Shown: positions 45,547-54,185 of the stretch, piece by piece
How the letters are laid out: each line of letters begins with the position of its first letter
Numbering within the stretch: position 1 is the stretch's first letter
Assembly (NCBI GenBank): GCA_937958985.1
Contig: CALGLV010000001.1
Span: 25,104-89,103, forward strand
DNA length: 64,000 nt
Direction: 5' to 3'
Origin: an uncultured Aquimarina sp.
GTDB taxonomy: Bacteria > Bacteroidota > Bacteroidia > Flavobacteriales > Flavobacteriaceae
Notes under the pieces: model-generated
Seen by the model: only the letters and a program-made list of their open reading frames with translations
What the model was told of the DNA's origin: nothing
Database searches by the model: none
Program-made: the position numbers and the translations under genes

Positions 45547-46386
45547 CTAAATTAAATTTAATCTGTATTTAACATAACTTCTTGCCAAGAGCTCTACCTT
45601 TTTATAATCAGAAACTCTTATTCTTGTTTCTTTCAACCTACTTGATGGTGTTGCCTTTAGTTTTTTAAGTAACCTTTGATAATACCTAAAAGCTGTAAAA
45701 ACTCCAAACCTAGCATCAATCGGTAAATTAACAATACCAACCTTGGCTTCTTTAAAATCCTGTTCTATTTCACTAATTATAGCCTGCTTACTAACATCAT
45801 CTAAATTTTTTAAATCTGCATTAGGAAAATAGGTTCTTTCCAACCCTTCGAAATCGGCTTTTAAATCTCTTAAAAAATTCACTTTCTGAAAAGCCGACCC
45901 TAATTTCATAGCGCTATCCTTAAGCCTATCGTATAATTCTCGATCTCCTTTTGTAAAAACGCGCAAACACATTAAACCAACAACATCTGCAGAACCGTAA
46001 ATGTATTGTTTGTATTCTAATTCAGTTAAATATTCTTTTTTATGTAAATCCAAACGCATGCTACTCATAAAAGCTTCATACAATTCTGGCTCGATATTGT
46101 ATTTATGTACTGTCTGTTGAAAGCTGTTTAAAATTGGATTCAAACTTATTTTTTGATCGATCGCAGCATACATCTGCCTTTCAAAATCGTCGAATAATAT
46201 TTCTTTTGGATATTCATGAAAAGTATCTACTATTTCGTCTGCAAAGCGTACAAAACCATAAATATTATACACATCTTGTCGTATGCTAGGAGCCAACATT
46301 TTAGTTGCAGAAGAAAATGAAGTACTGTACGATTGAGTTACTGTTTTACTGCAAATTTCCGATATGTTATCAAATATAGCTTTCAT
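45547..46386 (-). CDS. crtB: phytoene synthase
   Basis: A 279-residue enzyme that condenses two geranylgeranyl diphosphates to phytoene. The two Asp-rich motifs are visible: D-E-I-V-D near residue 51 and N-F-L-R-D-L-K-A-D near 165, with Y-S-T-S-F near 20 and G-S-A-D-V-V-G near 130. Length is typical. It lies 12 bases after crtI and directly before crtZ. The polyprenyl synthase at 60859 could supply related prenyl diphosphates but is not part of this operon. Confidence 0.94.
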   Translation of the reverse strand: MKAIFDNISEICSKTVTQSYSTSFSSATKMLAPSIRQDVYNIYGFVRFADEIVDTFHEYPKEILFDDFERQMYAAIDQKISLNPILNSFQQTVHKYNIEPELYEAFMSSMRLDLHKKEYLTELEYKQYIYGSADVVGLMCLRVFTKGDRELYDRLKDSAMKLGSAFQKVNFLRDLKADFEGLERTYFPNADLKNLDDVSKQAIISEIEQDFKEAKVGIVNLPIDARFGVFTAFRYYQRLLKKLKATPSSRLKETRIRVSDYKKVELLARSYVKYRLNLI

Positions 46387-46398
46387 ACGAATAATATT

Positions 46399-47859
46399 TT
46401 AGTTGTTTTTCAAAATTAAACCAGACACTAATTTACCTGATATTAATGCTGGGGGCACGCCTGGACCAGGAACTGTTAATTGCCCTGTAAAAAATAAGTT
46501 ATTCACTTTTTTGCTTTTCAATTTAGGTCTTAAAAACGCCGTTTGTAATAATGTGTTTGCCATACCATAGGCATTCCCTTTATAAGAGTTGTAACGACTA
46601 ACAAAATCACTAACACAAAATGACTTTTTAAAATTAACATTATTTCGCACGCTTTGCTTAGTGATTTTTTCAAAACGAGTTATAATTTTGTTAAAGTACT
46701 CTTCTCTCAACTCAGGCGTATCAATTAACCCCGGAGCAATAGGGATTAAAAAAAAAGCATTTTCACAATTTTCAGGAGCCGTATCGGGATCTGTTATAGA
46801 AGTGAAATTAGCATAAAAAAGAGGTTCTGTTGGCCATTGTGGAGCATCGTAAATTTCTTCTGCATGTTTTTCAAAATCTGTATCAAAAAACAAGTTATGA
46901 TGACTTACATTTTTAAGTTTCTTATCAAAACCAACATAAAACAATAAGCTCGATGGAGCGAACGTTTTTTTAGCCCAATATTTTTCTGAATATTGCTTTT
47001 GCTTTTCTTCTAATAATGTTTCTGTATGGTGATAATCTGCACCACTTAAAACAATATCAAAAGGCTGAAAAGATCCATTTACTGTAATTCCTTTTATGGT
47101 ATTCTGTTCCGTGTTAATTTTAGTAATGGTACTGTTTACTTTAAACTCTACACCTAAGCTTTCTGCCAGTTTTTGCATCCCTAAAATAACAGAATACATC
47201 CCTCCTTTTGGTTGCCATGTTCCCAATCCAAAATCAGCATAATTCATAAAATTATAAAAAGCTGGTGTGTCAGAAGGTTTTGCACCGAGAAACAATACAG
47301 GAAACTCTAGGATAGATACTAGCTTTGAGTTTTTTACTTTTTTCCTAACATCACGAGAAACATTATTAAAAAACTGACCCAACTTAACTACTGTTTTAGG
47401 GGTAACTAATTCTAGTGGAGAAATACCTGGCCTGTATACTACATCTTTAATTGCGACATTATAGTTACTTTGAGCATCGCTCATAAATTCTTTCAATGCC
47501 TTAGCACTTCCTTTTTCAACCGATTCGAAAGTAGCGTATATATCTTCTAAATTATCTGCTATATCAATATTACTTCCGTCAGAAAAAAAGACTGAGTACG
47601 CTGGATTTAGCTTTTGTAAGGTGTAAAAATCTGACGCTTTATGACCAAAATCTTCAAAGAAACGCTCAAACACATCTGGCATCCAATACCAAGAAGGCCC
47701 CATATCGAACGTATAGCCGCTAGCTTTAAACTGACTAGCCCTTCCGCCTACAGATTCATTTTTCTCAAAAACGGTTACTTTTTTCCCTTCTTTTGCTAAA
47801 TAACAAGCAGCAGATAGTGATGAAAAACCTGAACCAATTATGGCTATTGTATCTGACAT
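46399..47859 (-). CDS. crtI: phytoene desaturase
   Basis: A 486-residue FAD-dependent enzyme that carries out four desaturations from phytoene to lycopene. N-terminal I-A-I-I-G-S-G-F-S-S-L-S-A-A and V-F-E-K-N-E-S-V-G-G-R-A are the FAD-binding motifs; the C-terminal F-F-T-G-Q-L-T-V-P-G-P-G-V-P-P-A is the CrtI signature. Length is typical. Three bases separate it from the MerR regulator stop, so the regulator and pathway share one transcript. Confidence 0.95.
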   Translation of the reverse strand: MSDTIAIIGSGFSSLSAACYLAKEGKKVTVFEKNESVGGRASQFKASGYTFDMGPSWYWMPDVFERFFEDFGHKASDFYTLQKLNPAYSVFFSDGSNIDIADNLEDIYATFESVEKGSAKALKEFMSDAQSNYNVAIKDVVYRPGISPLELVTPKTVVKLGQFFNNVSRDVRKKVKNSKLVSILEFPVLFLGAKPSDTPAFYNFMNYADFGLGTWQPKGGMYSVILGMQKLAESLGVEFKVNSTITKINTEQNTIKGITVNGSFQPFDIVLSGADYHHTETLLEEKQKQYSEKYWAKKTFAPSSLLFYVGFDKKLKNVSHHNLFFDTDFEKHAEEIYDAPQWPTEPLFYANFTSITDPDTAPENCENAFFLIPIAPGLIDTPELREEYFNKIITRFEKITKQSVRNNVNFKKSFCVSDFVSRYNSYKGNAYGMANTLLQTAFLRPKLKSKKVNNLFFTGQLTVPGPGVPPALISGKLVSGLILKNN

Positions 47860-47862
47860 ATG

Positions 47863-48759
47863 TTAGTCTATAATTTTTTCAAAATCTTTAAACGAATAAA
47901 TAACTTTTATTAAAGCCGAAACTGGAACATCAACATCACTTAGTCGCCTACCCATAACCCATAATTCATGTTCGTTAGGCAAGCATATTTCATCTTTAAA
48001 AGTAGCAATGTATTTATTTACATCTTCTAAATGAGGGTACAGAGTAAAATAGGAAACGAAAACTAAATTATTTTGCAATTCCGCTAAGTTTTTAAGAAAG
48101 TCGAGAGTTACGTTTGCTCCTAAAAAGATTGTTCTATAACCCTTAGATAAAATTACAGTATTAATAAATAATAGACTTAAATCGTTAATCTCACCTGCTG
48201 GTAAATAAAGAACAAAGGTTTTTTCTGTATTTGTTGCTTTCTTTTGAAGCTGATCGATCTCTACCCAAAGTTTTTGCTTAATAATATTCGTAACAAAATG
48301 CTCATGAGTACTATTAATGGTGTTGGTTTGCCATAGCATTCCAATTTCGTTAAGCAACGGCAACAATACATCATAAAAAACTGTAGTAAAATCGAAACGC
48401 TCTCTAAGCCCTTCTAAAGTATCAACAAACAATGTAGTATTAAAGTTTAACATCGCTAATTTTAACGAGTTTAAAGATCGGTCTACAGTCGTTTTATCAG
48501 ATACGATACTGTTTATGTACTCATAAACTTCTTCTTCGCTTAATTTGGAAATACGCGATATTTTATAACCACAATTCACTAAAAAAGAAACATTCAAAAG
48601 CTTTTTAAGGCTTTCCATATCATAGGTCCGAATATTGGTATCCGTTCGTTTAGGTTCTAACAAATGGTATCTTTTTTCCCATATCCTAATTGTATGAGCT
48701 TTTATACCACATATGTTTTCCAAATCTTTAATACTAAATGCCTGCTCCTGACTGTTCAT
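47863..48759 (-). CDS. MerR-family regulator with CarH-like cobalamin-type domain
   Basis: A 298-residue regulator heading the carotenoid operon. Residues 8-75 are a MerR winged helix (H-T-I-R-I-W-E-K-R-Y). Residues 95-170 fit the helical cap of B12 photoreceptors and keep the W-x9-EH signature exactly (Trp143, Glu153, His154). Residues 180-290 have the Rossmann cobalamin-type fold, but the cobalt-ligand motif E-x-H-x-x-G reads Glu190-Ile-Asn192-Asp-Leu-Ser195, so the lower axial His is Asn. In CarH/LitR, light breaks the adenosylcobalamin-bound tetramer and frees carotenoid genes; here light sensing through His-on B12 binding looks compromised. Confidence 0.9.
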   Translation of the reverse strand: MNSQEQAFSIKDLENICGIKAHTIRIWEKRYHLLEPKRTDTNIRTYDMESLKKLLNVSFLVNCGYKISRISKLSEEEVYEYINSIVSDKTTVDRSLNSLKLAMLNFNTTLFVDTLEGLRERFDFTTVFYDVLLPLLNEIGMLWQTNTINSTHEHFVTNIIKQKLWVEIDQLQKKATNTEKTFVLYLPAGEINDLSLLFINTVILSKGYRTIFLGANVTLDFLKNLAELQNNLVFVSYFTLYPHLEDVNKYIATFKDEICLPNEHELWVMGRRLSDVDVPVSALIKVIYSFKDFEKIID

Positions 48760-48781
48760 TGTTTTAGGTGTTATGCTTAAA

Positions 48782-48789
48782 CAAAAATA
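48782..48789 (-). promoter_or_regulatory. candidate -7 element of the carotenoid operon
   Basis: Reads TATTTTTG on the minus strand, 22 bases upstream of the MerR start codon, fitting the Bacteroidota TAnnTTTG consensus. No good TTG lies 19 bases further upstream, so the assignment is weak. Confidence 0.35.
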
Positions 48790-48840
48790 AAAAACACTCC
48801 ATATCTTTTACTTTAATTATACTTTATTTATGATTATGAG

Positions 48841-49371
48841 CTATGTAATTTCTAAGTTAAGAATCTCATCAGCTATTTCAGAAATGCCTTTTACATCCGT
48901 TTTTAAAACATATTTAGCTTTGTTGTAATAAGCTGAGCGCTCGAATAGGTGCTTTGCTATAAATTCTGATAGCTCGTCCTTAGTTTTGGTATGCGCTATT
49001 AAAGGTCGTTTTTCCCTTTCGCTATACAACCTAGCTGTTAACTCTTTTATTGACGTTTGCAAATAAATTGAAAATGTGTTTTCAGAAGAATTCACCAGCT
49101 GCATGTTATCGCCGAAGCATGGTGTTCCGCCTCCTAAAGAAAGAATTAAGTTAGATTTCGCATTAATTAGCTCTTTGAGATACTTCGTTTCAAGCTTTCT
49201 GAAATAAATTTCTCCTTTTTCTAAAAAAATAGCTGAAATTTTTTTTCGCTCTTTTTGCTCAATATAATCATCTAAATCTATAAAATTTAAATTGCTTTTC
49301 TCCGCTAAAACCTTACCTACCGCAGACTTACCGCTACCCATATAACCTAATAGAACAATATTACCCTTCAT
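48841..49371 (-). CDS. aroK: shikimate kinase
   Basis: About 176 residues from the ATG at 49371; an ATG seven codons upstream is less consistent with the family. It phosphorylates shikimate on the aromatic amino acid pathway. Walker A G-Y-M-G-S-G-K-S-A-V-G starts near residue 8, D-L-D-D-Y-I-E near 33 binds shikimate and Mg, G-G-G-T-P-C near 80 is the substrate motif, and R-P-L-I lies in the lid near 115. It stands between the carotenoid operon and the tRNA genes. Confidence 0.95.
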   Translation of the reverse strand: MKGNIVLLGYMGSGKSAVGKVLAEKSNLNFIDLDDYIEQKERKKISAIFLEKGEIYFRKLETKYLKELINAKSNLILSLGGGTPCFGDNMQLVNSSENTFSIYLQTSIKELTARLYSEREKRPLIAHTKTKDELSEFIAKHLFERSAYYNKAKYVLKTDVKGISEIADEILNLEIT

Positions 49372-49441
49372 TAAAAAATCATTTAACAGCAAGTTCTATT
49401 ATTTTAAGTGATAAAAAAAGTAAAATTTATAGTTTTTAAGC

Positions 49442-49471
49442 TTGTTAAATTAAATTAAGGTTGTATCTTTG
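49442..49471 (+). promoter_or_regulatory. Bacteroidota-type promoter of the tRNA-Lys genes
   Basis: TTG at 49442-49444, a 19-base spacer and TATCTTTG at 49464-49471 match the sigma-ABfr consensus exactly in sequence and spacing. The first tRNA-Lys begins 24 bases downstream. Confidence 0.85.
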
Positions 49472-49495
49472 CACCCGCAATTACAGTGTATAATT

Positions 49496-49568
49496 GACCT
49501 GGTAGCTCAGTTGGTAGAGCATCTCCCTTTTAAGGAGAGGGTCCTGGGTTCGAGCCCCAGCCCGGTCA
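49496..49568 (+). tRNA. tRNA-Lys (UUU), copy 1
   Basis: A 73-base cloverleaf with anticodon TTT in loop CTTTTAA, D arm GCTC/GAGC, T arm CTGGG/CCCAG with TTCGAGC loop, and discriminator A. CCA is not encoded. The acceptor arm GACCTGG / CCCGGTC leaves one U-C mismatch at position 5-68. Confidence 0.95.
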
Positions 49569-49624
49569 CAAATTAATAAAAACTGAGTGTGTTTTTATTA
49601 AGTACAGTACAACAACACTCTAAT

Positions 49625-49697
49625 GACCTGGTAGCTCAGTTGGTAGAGCATCTCCCTTTTAAGGAGAGGGTCCTGGGTTCGAGCCCCAGCCCGGTCA
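49625..49697 (+). tRNA. tRNA-Lys (UUU), copy 2
   Basis: Identical base for base to the copy 56 bases upstream, including the unusual U5-C68 mismatch. It is probably transcribed from the same promoter and ends at the hairpin at 49699. Confidence 0.95.
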
Positions 49698-49698
49698 C

Positions 49699-49731
49699 AA
49701 AAAAGTATCGAATATTCGATACTTTTTTTTT
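49699..49731 (+). terminator. intrinsic terminator after the tRNA-Lys pair
   Basis: A perfect palindrome with 15-base arms (49699-49713, 49714-49728) and a T-run, starting one base after tRNA-Lys copy 2. The tRNA-Leu behind it must be read through or have its own promoter. Confidence 0.85.
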
Positions 49732-49750
49732 GCTTATATTTTATGCTCAT

Positions 49751-49832
49751 ACCCAGGTGCTGGAATTGGTAGACAGGCACGGTTGAGGGCCGTGTGTTTT
49801 AGGACGTGTGGGTTCGACTCCCATTCTGGGTA
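49751..49832 (+). tRNA. tRNA-Leu (GAG)
   Basis: An 82-base type II tRNA with acceptor ACCCAGG / TCTGGGT (one G-U), anticodon arm CACGG-TTGAGGG-CCGTG carrying anticodon GAG, a long variable arm, and T loop TTCGACT. CCA is not encoded. Confidence 0.93.
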
Positions 49833-49836
49833 CTAT

Positions 49837-49871
49837 AAACCCCTGTGAAACGTATGTTTTACAAGGGTTTT
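49837..49871 (+). terminator. probable terminator after tRNA-Leu
   Basis: Arms AAACCCCTGTGAAAC and GTTTTACAAGGGTTT pair with one mismatch and one G-U. It sits directly after tRNA-Leu and near the convergent Fic gene. Confidence 0.6.
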
Positions 49872-49896
49872 GTATTTAAAATTTATTGCTTCTATT

Positions 49897-50706
49897 TTAA
49901 AGAATAAGACTCAAAGACAATCCACCCAATCCTTTGTTTCGATGGGCTTTTTCTTGATTTTTAATTTCTTTTTCCATAGCCACTTTAAGCGTTAAACTTA
50001 TAAATTTTTTTACGAGATTCTTACCTGGATTCATTCTATCATCTACCATTAAACTATTGAAGTTCAATCCTTGGTTTTCATAAGTGAAAAAAGGAAAACC
50101 CTCACTCATTGTTAGAAAATTTATCAAAAGCCTTGAAATCCTTTTATTCCCATCGATAAAAGGCTGATGTATCCACACATTTAATGCTAAAAAAGTCGCT
50201 CTATCTATGCTTGATTTTTCGCTTAAATTAATTTGCTTTACCAAAAGCTCCATATTAGTCTCTGCATTTTCAACATTACTTTCTGGAATTATTTCTTGAG
50301 CATTTACCCCTGAAATTACTATTTTATTTTCAGCCATTTTAAAAGCTCCATATTCTTGACCTTTGTTTTTAGCTGTTAAATATGCTTCATCGGACAAGAA
50401 ATAAGACCCTATCGCCAACCAATTTAACTCAAGCATTAACTCTGTAGAAAGTGCTTCTTTATTTCGGACTGCCTTAAACATTCTATACACAGCTTTCTGC
50501 ATTCCTTTAGTTTCCAATATATCTCGTATTGATATATTGTCGCCAGAAATCACATTATTAGAAAGCAAGTCTACCGTTTGGGCTAAACTTAACTTATTTC
50601 CTTCTAATTTATTAGTAGCGTACACGTATCGATACACCATATCCCTTTCCTGATCTTCAGAAAGCACAGTGTTTAACGCTTTATACTGCTTTAATAATTT
50701 CTCCAT
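49897..50706 (-). CDS. Fic-domain protein (class II, N-terminal inhibitory motif)
   Basis: A 269-residue protein. Residues 31-36 (T-N-K-L-E-G) match the inhibitory motif [S/T]-x-x-x-E-[G/N] that blocks ATP binding in class II Fic proteins. The Fic core holds H180-Q-P-F-I-D-G-N-K-R-I-S-R192. The usual core is H-P-F-x-[D/E]-G-N-x-R-x-x-R, so one extra residue (Gln181) separates the catalytic His from P-F, or the His is not aligned as in active enzymes. Fic enzymes transfer AMP to target hydroxyls. No antitoxin gene is adjacent. Target unknown. Confidence 0.88.
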   Translation of the reverse strand: MEKLLKQYKALNTVLSEDQERDMVYRYVYATNKLEGNKLSLAQTVDLLSNNVISGDNISIRDILETKGMQKAVYRMFKAVRNKEALSTELMLELNWLAIGSYFLSDEAYLTAKNKGQEYGAFKMAENKIVISGVNAQEIIPESNVENAETNMELLVKQINLSEKSSIDRATFLALNVWIHQPFIDGNKRISRLLINFLTMSEGFPFFTYENQGLNFNSLMVDDRMNPGKNLVKKFISLTLKVAMEKEIKNQEKAHRNKGLGGLSLSLIL

Positions 50707-50787
50707 ACCAAAATCAAAAGTAATTATTTTTTTATTAAAACCATTTTAATCCAAAAGCTTCTCAAAATTTCAAAAACACACCTTTAA

Positions 50788-50817
50788 CAAAAAAAGAGGC
50801 TAATAGCCTCTTTTTTT
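50788..50817 (-). terminator. intrinsic terminator of the phosphohexomutase gene
   Basis: The stem AGAGGCT / AGCCTCT, extended by A/T runs, with a three-base loop, lies just downstream of the mutase stop on the minus strand. Confidence 0.8.
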
Positions 50818-50834
50818 ATACCTTTTATGAATTA

Positions 50835-52553
50835 TTATTTAACATCTAATTCCTTTAAAAGACCTGCTATTTTTGCATCTAATTTCACTTCGGTTGCAAG
50901 TAAATCATTATTTTCGACTTCGCTTTGTACACTTATATAAAATTTAATTTTAGGTTCTGTACCACTTGGTCTTGCTGCAATTTTTGTACCATCTTCTGTA
51001 TAATAAATCAATACGTTAGAATTAGGAAGATCCATTGTAGTAACCGTTCGATCTTTTACATTGGTAGCTTTACCAGACTGATAATCCTCTATATAAACCA
51101 CCTCAGCACCTCCAAACTCTTTTATTGGATTTTCGCGCATATCAATCATCATCTGCTTAATTTCTTCCGCTCCAGAAATACCTTTTTTCACTAATGAAAT
51201 TAATTTTTCTTTGAAGTAACCGTGCTCTTTATATAAATCTTCCAACATTGTAAAAAATGAAGATTCTTTTGATTTAGCGTAAGCTGCTATTTCGCAAGCT
51301 AAAAGTGTGCTTGTAACCGCATCTTTATCTCTAACAAAATCTCCTACCATGAAACCATAGCTTTCTTCCCCTCCTCCTACAAAATTCAATTCCGGAAAAT
51401 CTTTCACTAATTTAGCAATCCATTTAAAACCAGTTAAAACCTCCTTATACTCTACTTTATAGGAATTTGCTAAAACACGCAACATAGGCGAAGAAACGAT
51501 AGTAGAAGCAATAAATTCATTACCCTTAAAACCTGAATCTTGTTGTATTTGACTCAACAAAAAATCGAGCATAACGGCCATCGTTTGGTTTCCGTTAAGT
51601 AACTTCATTTCATTATTATTATCCCTAACAGCTATCCCTAAACGATCACAGTCAGGATCTGTCCCAATAAGTATATCTGCTCCAATTTTATTTGCTAAAG
51701 CTGTAGCCATCTCCAAAGCCTCTGTTTCTTCTGGATTTGGCGACTTTACCGTTGGGAAATCTCCATTTGGCTCTGCTTGCTCCTCAACAATATGAACATC
51801 TTTAAAACCTGCTTTTTCCAAAACCGGTGGCACTGATTTAATTGAGGTTCCGTGTAATGAGGTAAACACTATTTTTAGATCGTCTTTAGCTTCTTGTGAA
51901 GCAATACCGCTTCCGTTTTTAACAGATGCTTCTATAAAAGGAATATCGACTTTATCGTCAATTAACTCAATTAAACTTTCGTCTGCATTAAACTTAATTT
52001 CACTGTATTTTGTAGCATTTATTACCTCAACAACTGCAGCATCATGTGGAGGCACTAGTTGCCCTCCATCTTGCCAATACACTTTATACCCATTATACTC
52101 TGGCGGATTATGACTTGCCGTAAGCACTATACCACAATGGCAATTCAATTGTTTTACTGCAAAAGATAACTCTGGAGTAGTTCGTAAGCTCGAAAATAAA
52201 AACACTTTAATTCCGTTTGCGGCAAATACCTCGGCTACTGTTTGCGCTAGAGTATCGCTATTATGTCGACAATCATAAGCTATTACAGCACTTATTTGTT
52301 CTTCAGGAAAGGATTTAATCAAATATTCACTTAATCCCTGTGTACTTTTACCTAACGTATATTTATTAATACGATTAGTCCCTGCTCCCATAATACCACG
52401 CATACCTCCAGTACCAAATTCCAAATCCTTATAAAAAGCATCCTCTGCTTCTTTTGGGTTTTCAGAAATCATTGTTTGAATAGTATCTTGTGTTTGCTTA
52501 TCAAAAACTGGAGTTAACCATTCCTGAATTCGCTCTTGTATTACTGTCGGCAT
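50835..52553 (-). CDS. phosphoglucomutase / phosphomannomutase
   Basis: A 572-residue alpha-D-phosphohexomutase that interconverts hexose 1- and 6-phosphates. Catalytic Ser lies in T-A-S-H-N-P-P-E-Y-N-G-Y near 146; the metal loop is G-T-D-P-D-C-D-R-L-G near 298; the sugar-binding loop G-G-G-E-E-S-Y-G-F near 393; and the phosphate-binding R-P-S-G-T-E-P-K near 535. Length and loop types match the PGM2-like branch common in Firmicutes and Bacteroidota. It should link glycolysis to nucleotide sugars and glycan synthesis. Glucose or mannose preference cannot be read. Confidence 0.94.
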   Translation of the reverse strand: MPTVIQERIQEWLTPVFDKQTQDTIQTMISENPKEAEDAFYKDLEFGTGGMRGIMGAGTNRINKYTLGKSTQGLSEYLIKSFPEEQISAVIAYDCRHNSDTLAQTVAEVFAANGIKVFLFSSLRTTPELSFAVKQLNCHCGIVLTASHNPPEYNGYKVYWQDGGQLVPPHDAAVVEVINATKYSEIKFNADESLIELIDDKVDIPFIEASVKNGSGIASQEAKDDLKIVFTSLHGTSIKSVPPVLEKAGFKDVHIVEEQAEPNGDFPTVKSPNPEETEALEMATALANKIGADILIGTDPDCDRLGIAVRDNNNEMKLLNGNQTMAVMLDFLLSQIQQDSGFKGNEFIASTIVSSPMLRVLANSYKVEYKEVLTGFKWIAKLVKDFPELNFVGGGEESYGFMVGDFVRDKDAVTSTLLACEIAAYAKSKESSFFTMLEDLYKEHGYFKEKLISLVKKGISGAEEIKQMMIDMRENPIKEFGGAEVVYIEDYQSGKATNVKDRTVTTMDLPNSNVLIYYTEDGTKIAARPSGTEPKIKFYISVQSEVENNDLLATEVKLDAKIAGLLKELDVK

Positions 52554-52616
52554 ACTTCTATTTTATTAGGTTATCAAGTAAAAATACTAATTCTAACCTA
52601 AATGCTACGTACTTAG

Positions 52617-53564
52617 TTAAATGATTTCAGCAATTTTATACTGCTTGTGTTTTTTTGATTTATTTTGAAGAATAATCTCACCTAAAAAACCCGCTAAAAA
52701 AAACTGAGTCCCTAGCACCATGCTAGTTAGGGCAATATAAAATTGTGGACGATCGGTTATTAACCTTCCTGATTGGTTTAAAAACAGCTTATCAAACCCT
52801 AAATAAAAGGCTAATAAGAAGCCAACAAAAAAGAGTAGTGTGCCAATTAATCCGAAAAAATGCATTGGTCGTTTACCAAATTTGGAAGTAAACCATATAG
52901 TGATTAAATCTAAAAAACCATTCGCAAAACGATTAATTCCAAACTTTGTTTGTCCGTATTTTCTCGCCTGATGTTTCACTACTTTTTCTCCTATTTTGTA
53001 AAAACCTTCGTTTTTAGCTAACACAGGAATGTATCGATGCATTTCACCGTATACGTTTATGTTTTTAACCACTTCCGATTTATACGCCTTTAATCCACAA
53101 TTAAAATCATTTAGCTTTACCCCTGAAGTCAACCGAGCTGCTGCATTAAATAATTTCGAAGGTAGGTTTTTAGTCACTACAGAATCGTAGCGTTTCTTTT
53201 TCCAACCAGAAACTAAATCATAGTCCTGCTCTTTTATCATTTTATGTAAATCCGGAATTTCCTCAGGATTATCCTGCAAATCGGCATCCATTGTGAACAC
53301 AACAGCTCCATTTGATTCATAAAACCCGGCATGTAAAGCTTGGGATTTTCCATAATTCTTAAGAAATCTAATAGCTTTTACATTGGAATCTAATTTTGTA
53401 ATCCTCTGAATTACGTTCCAAGAATTATCGGTACTCCCATCGTCAATAAAAATTATTTCATACGACAATTCCTCCTTTTTAAGCACCTTTACAATCCATT
53501 GATGAAGCTCTCCTAAAGACTCTTCTTCATTTAACAAAGGAATAATTATCGAAACGTTTTTCAT
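52617..53564 (-). CDS. family 2 glycosyltransferase, GtrB/DPM1-like, membrane-anchored
   Basis: A 315-residue enzyme. The catalytic GT-A domain (1-215) holds F-I-D-D-G-S-T-D-N-S near 41 and D-A-D-L-Q-D-N-P-E near 93, the nucleotide-sugar and metal motifs. Two membrane helices follow (about 235-257 and 273-297), as in polyprenyl-phosphate hexose synthases. It should transfer glucose or a similar sugar onto undecaprenyl phosphate on the inner leaflet. Its start overlaps the DUF4199 gene stop by one base, so the two are co-translated. Confidence 0.9.
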   Translation of the reverse strand: MKNVSIIIPLLNEEESLGELHQWIVKVLKKEELSYEIIFIDDGSTDNSWNVIQRITKLDSNVKAIRFLKNYGKSQALHAGFYESNGAVVFTMDADLQDNPEEIPDLHKMIKEQDYDLVSGWKKKRYDSVVTKNLPSKLFNAAARLTSGVKLNDFNCGLKAYKSEVVKNINVYGEMHRYIPVLAKNEGFYKIGEKVVKHQARKYGQTKFGINRFANGFLDLITIWFTSKFGKRPMHFFGLIGTLLFFVGFLLAFYLGFDKLFLNQSGRLITDRPQFYIALTSMVLGTQFFLAGFLGEIILQNKSKKHKQYKIAEII

Positions 53565-54043
53565 TATTTTTCTGTTTTTAAAATCGCAGAACTTATTACC
53601 GCTCCTAAAGCACCAATAAATACGTATCTCAAAATAGATATTGACAGACCATTAAATGCGTTGGAATTTCCTTCATTGTAAGGAACCTGAGTTAACGTTG
53701 CTACTTCTTGGGCTAATTTAGCTTGATATTCAGGATCGATATACTTGCCATGTAAAACTACATACACCGAAAACAACGTCCCCATAAATATCATTAAGCC
53801 TACTCCTATTCGCACTCCCTGAGAAAACAACAATTCGCCTTCATTTCTAAATTTCTTATAATTATTTATTGTAAGAAAAATAAAACCTAATTCGATAATT
53901 AAAGCAACCATTCCGCCGTAACTTTCTCCCTGATAGCCCCACTCCATTTGTTTAATTAGCGTATCTATAGCAATACGAATCAACAATAAGCCCACAGCAT
54001 ACGGCAACAAAAAAGCAAAAGCATTTTTAACAGTGTTTTCCAT
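53564..54043 (-). CDS. DUF4199-like membrane protein
   Basis: A 159-residue inner-membrane protein with four hydrophobic helices (about 10-27, 42-60, 77-98 and 132-152) and a periplasmic loop after helix three. Pattern and size fit the DUF4199 family, which commonly lies next to a glycosyltransferase in Bacteroidota. Such pairs recall GtrA/GtrB flippase-transferase couples, but the sequence is not GtrA. A role in presenting the lipid-linked sugar is inference. Confidence 0.8.
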   Translation of the reverse strand: MENTVKNAFAFLLPYAVGLLLIRIAIDTLIKQMEWGYQGESYGGMVALIIELGFIFLTINNYKKFRNEGELLFSQGVRIGVGLMIFMGTLFSVYVVLHGKYIDPEYQAKLAQEVATLTQVPYNEGNSNAFNGLSISILRYVFIGALGAVISSAILKTEK

Positions 54044-54185
54044 AAAAAAAATAATAGATTACAAATATAAGTAATAGTACAAAGGTAGCTTTAATAATAA
54101 ACTGACTGAAATTACATTCTACATTTATAACAATAATATTACACTAGCATCGTTTCATTCATAACACCTCAAAGCATTTTTAATT

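Noticed and set aside
43947..48759. Ketocarotenoid or proteorhodopsin-linked cluster
   Set aside because: No crtW, blh or rhodopsin gene is in the window; the genes present support zeaxanthin only.
49496..49697. The repeated 73-base units as a CRISPR array
   Set aside because: Only two copies, each a complete tRNA-Lys cloverleaf.
49589..49786. Open frames on both strands across the tRNA-Lys and tRNA-Leu genes
   Set aside because: They are translations of tRNA sequence and hairpins, with no start context; the tRNAs explain the bases.
49897..50706. Toxin-antitoxin module based on the Fic protein
   Set aside because: No adjacent antitoxin gene; inhibition is built into its own N-terminus, and the neighbours are housekeeping genes.
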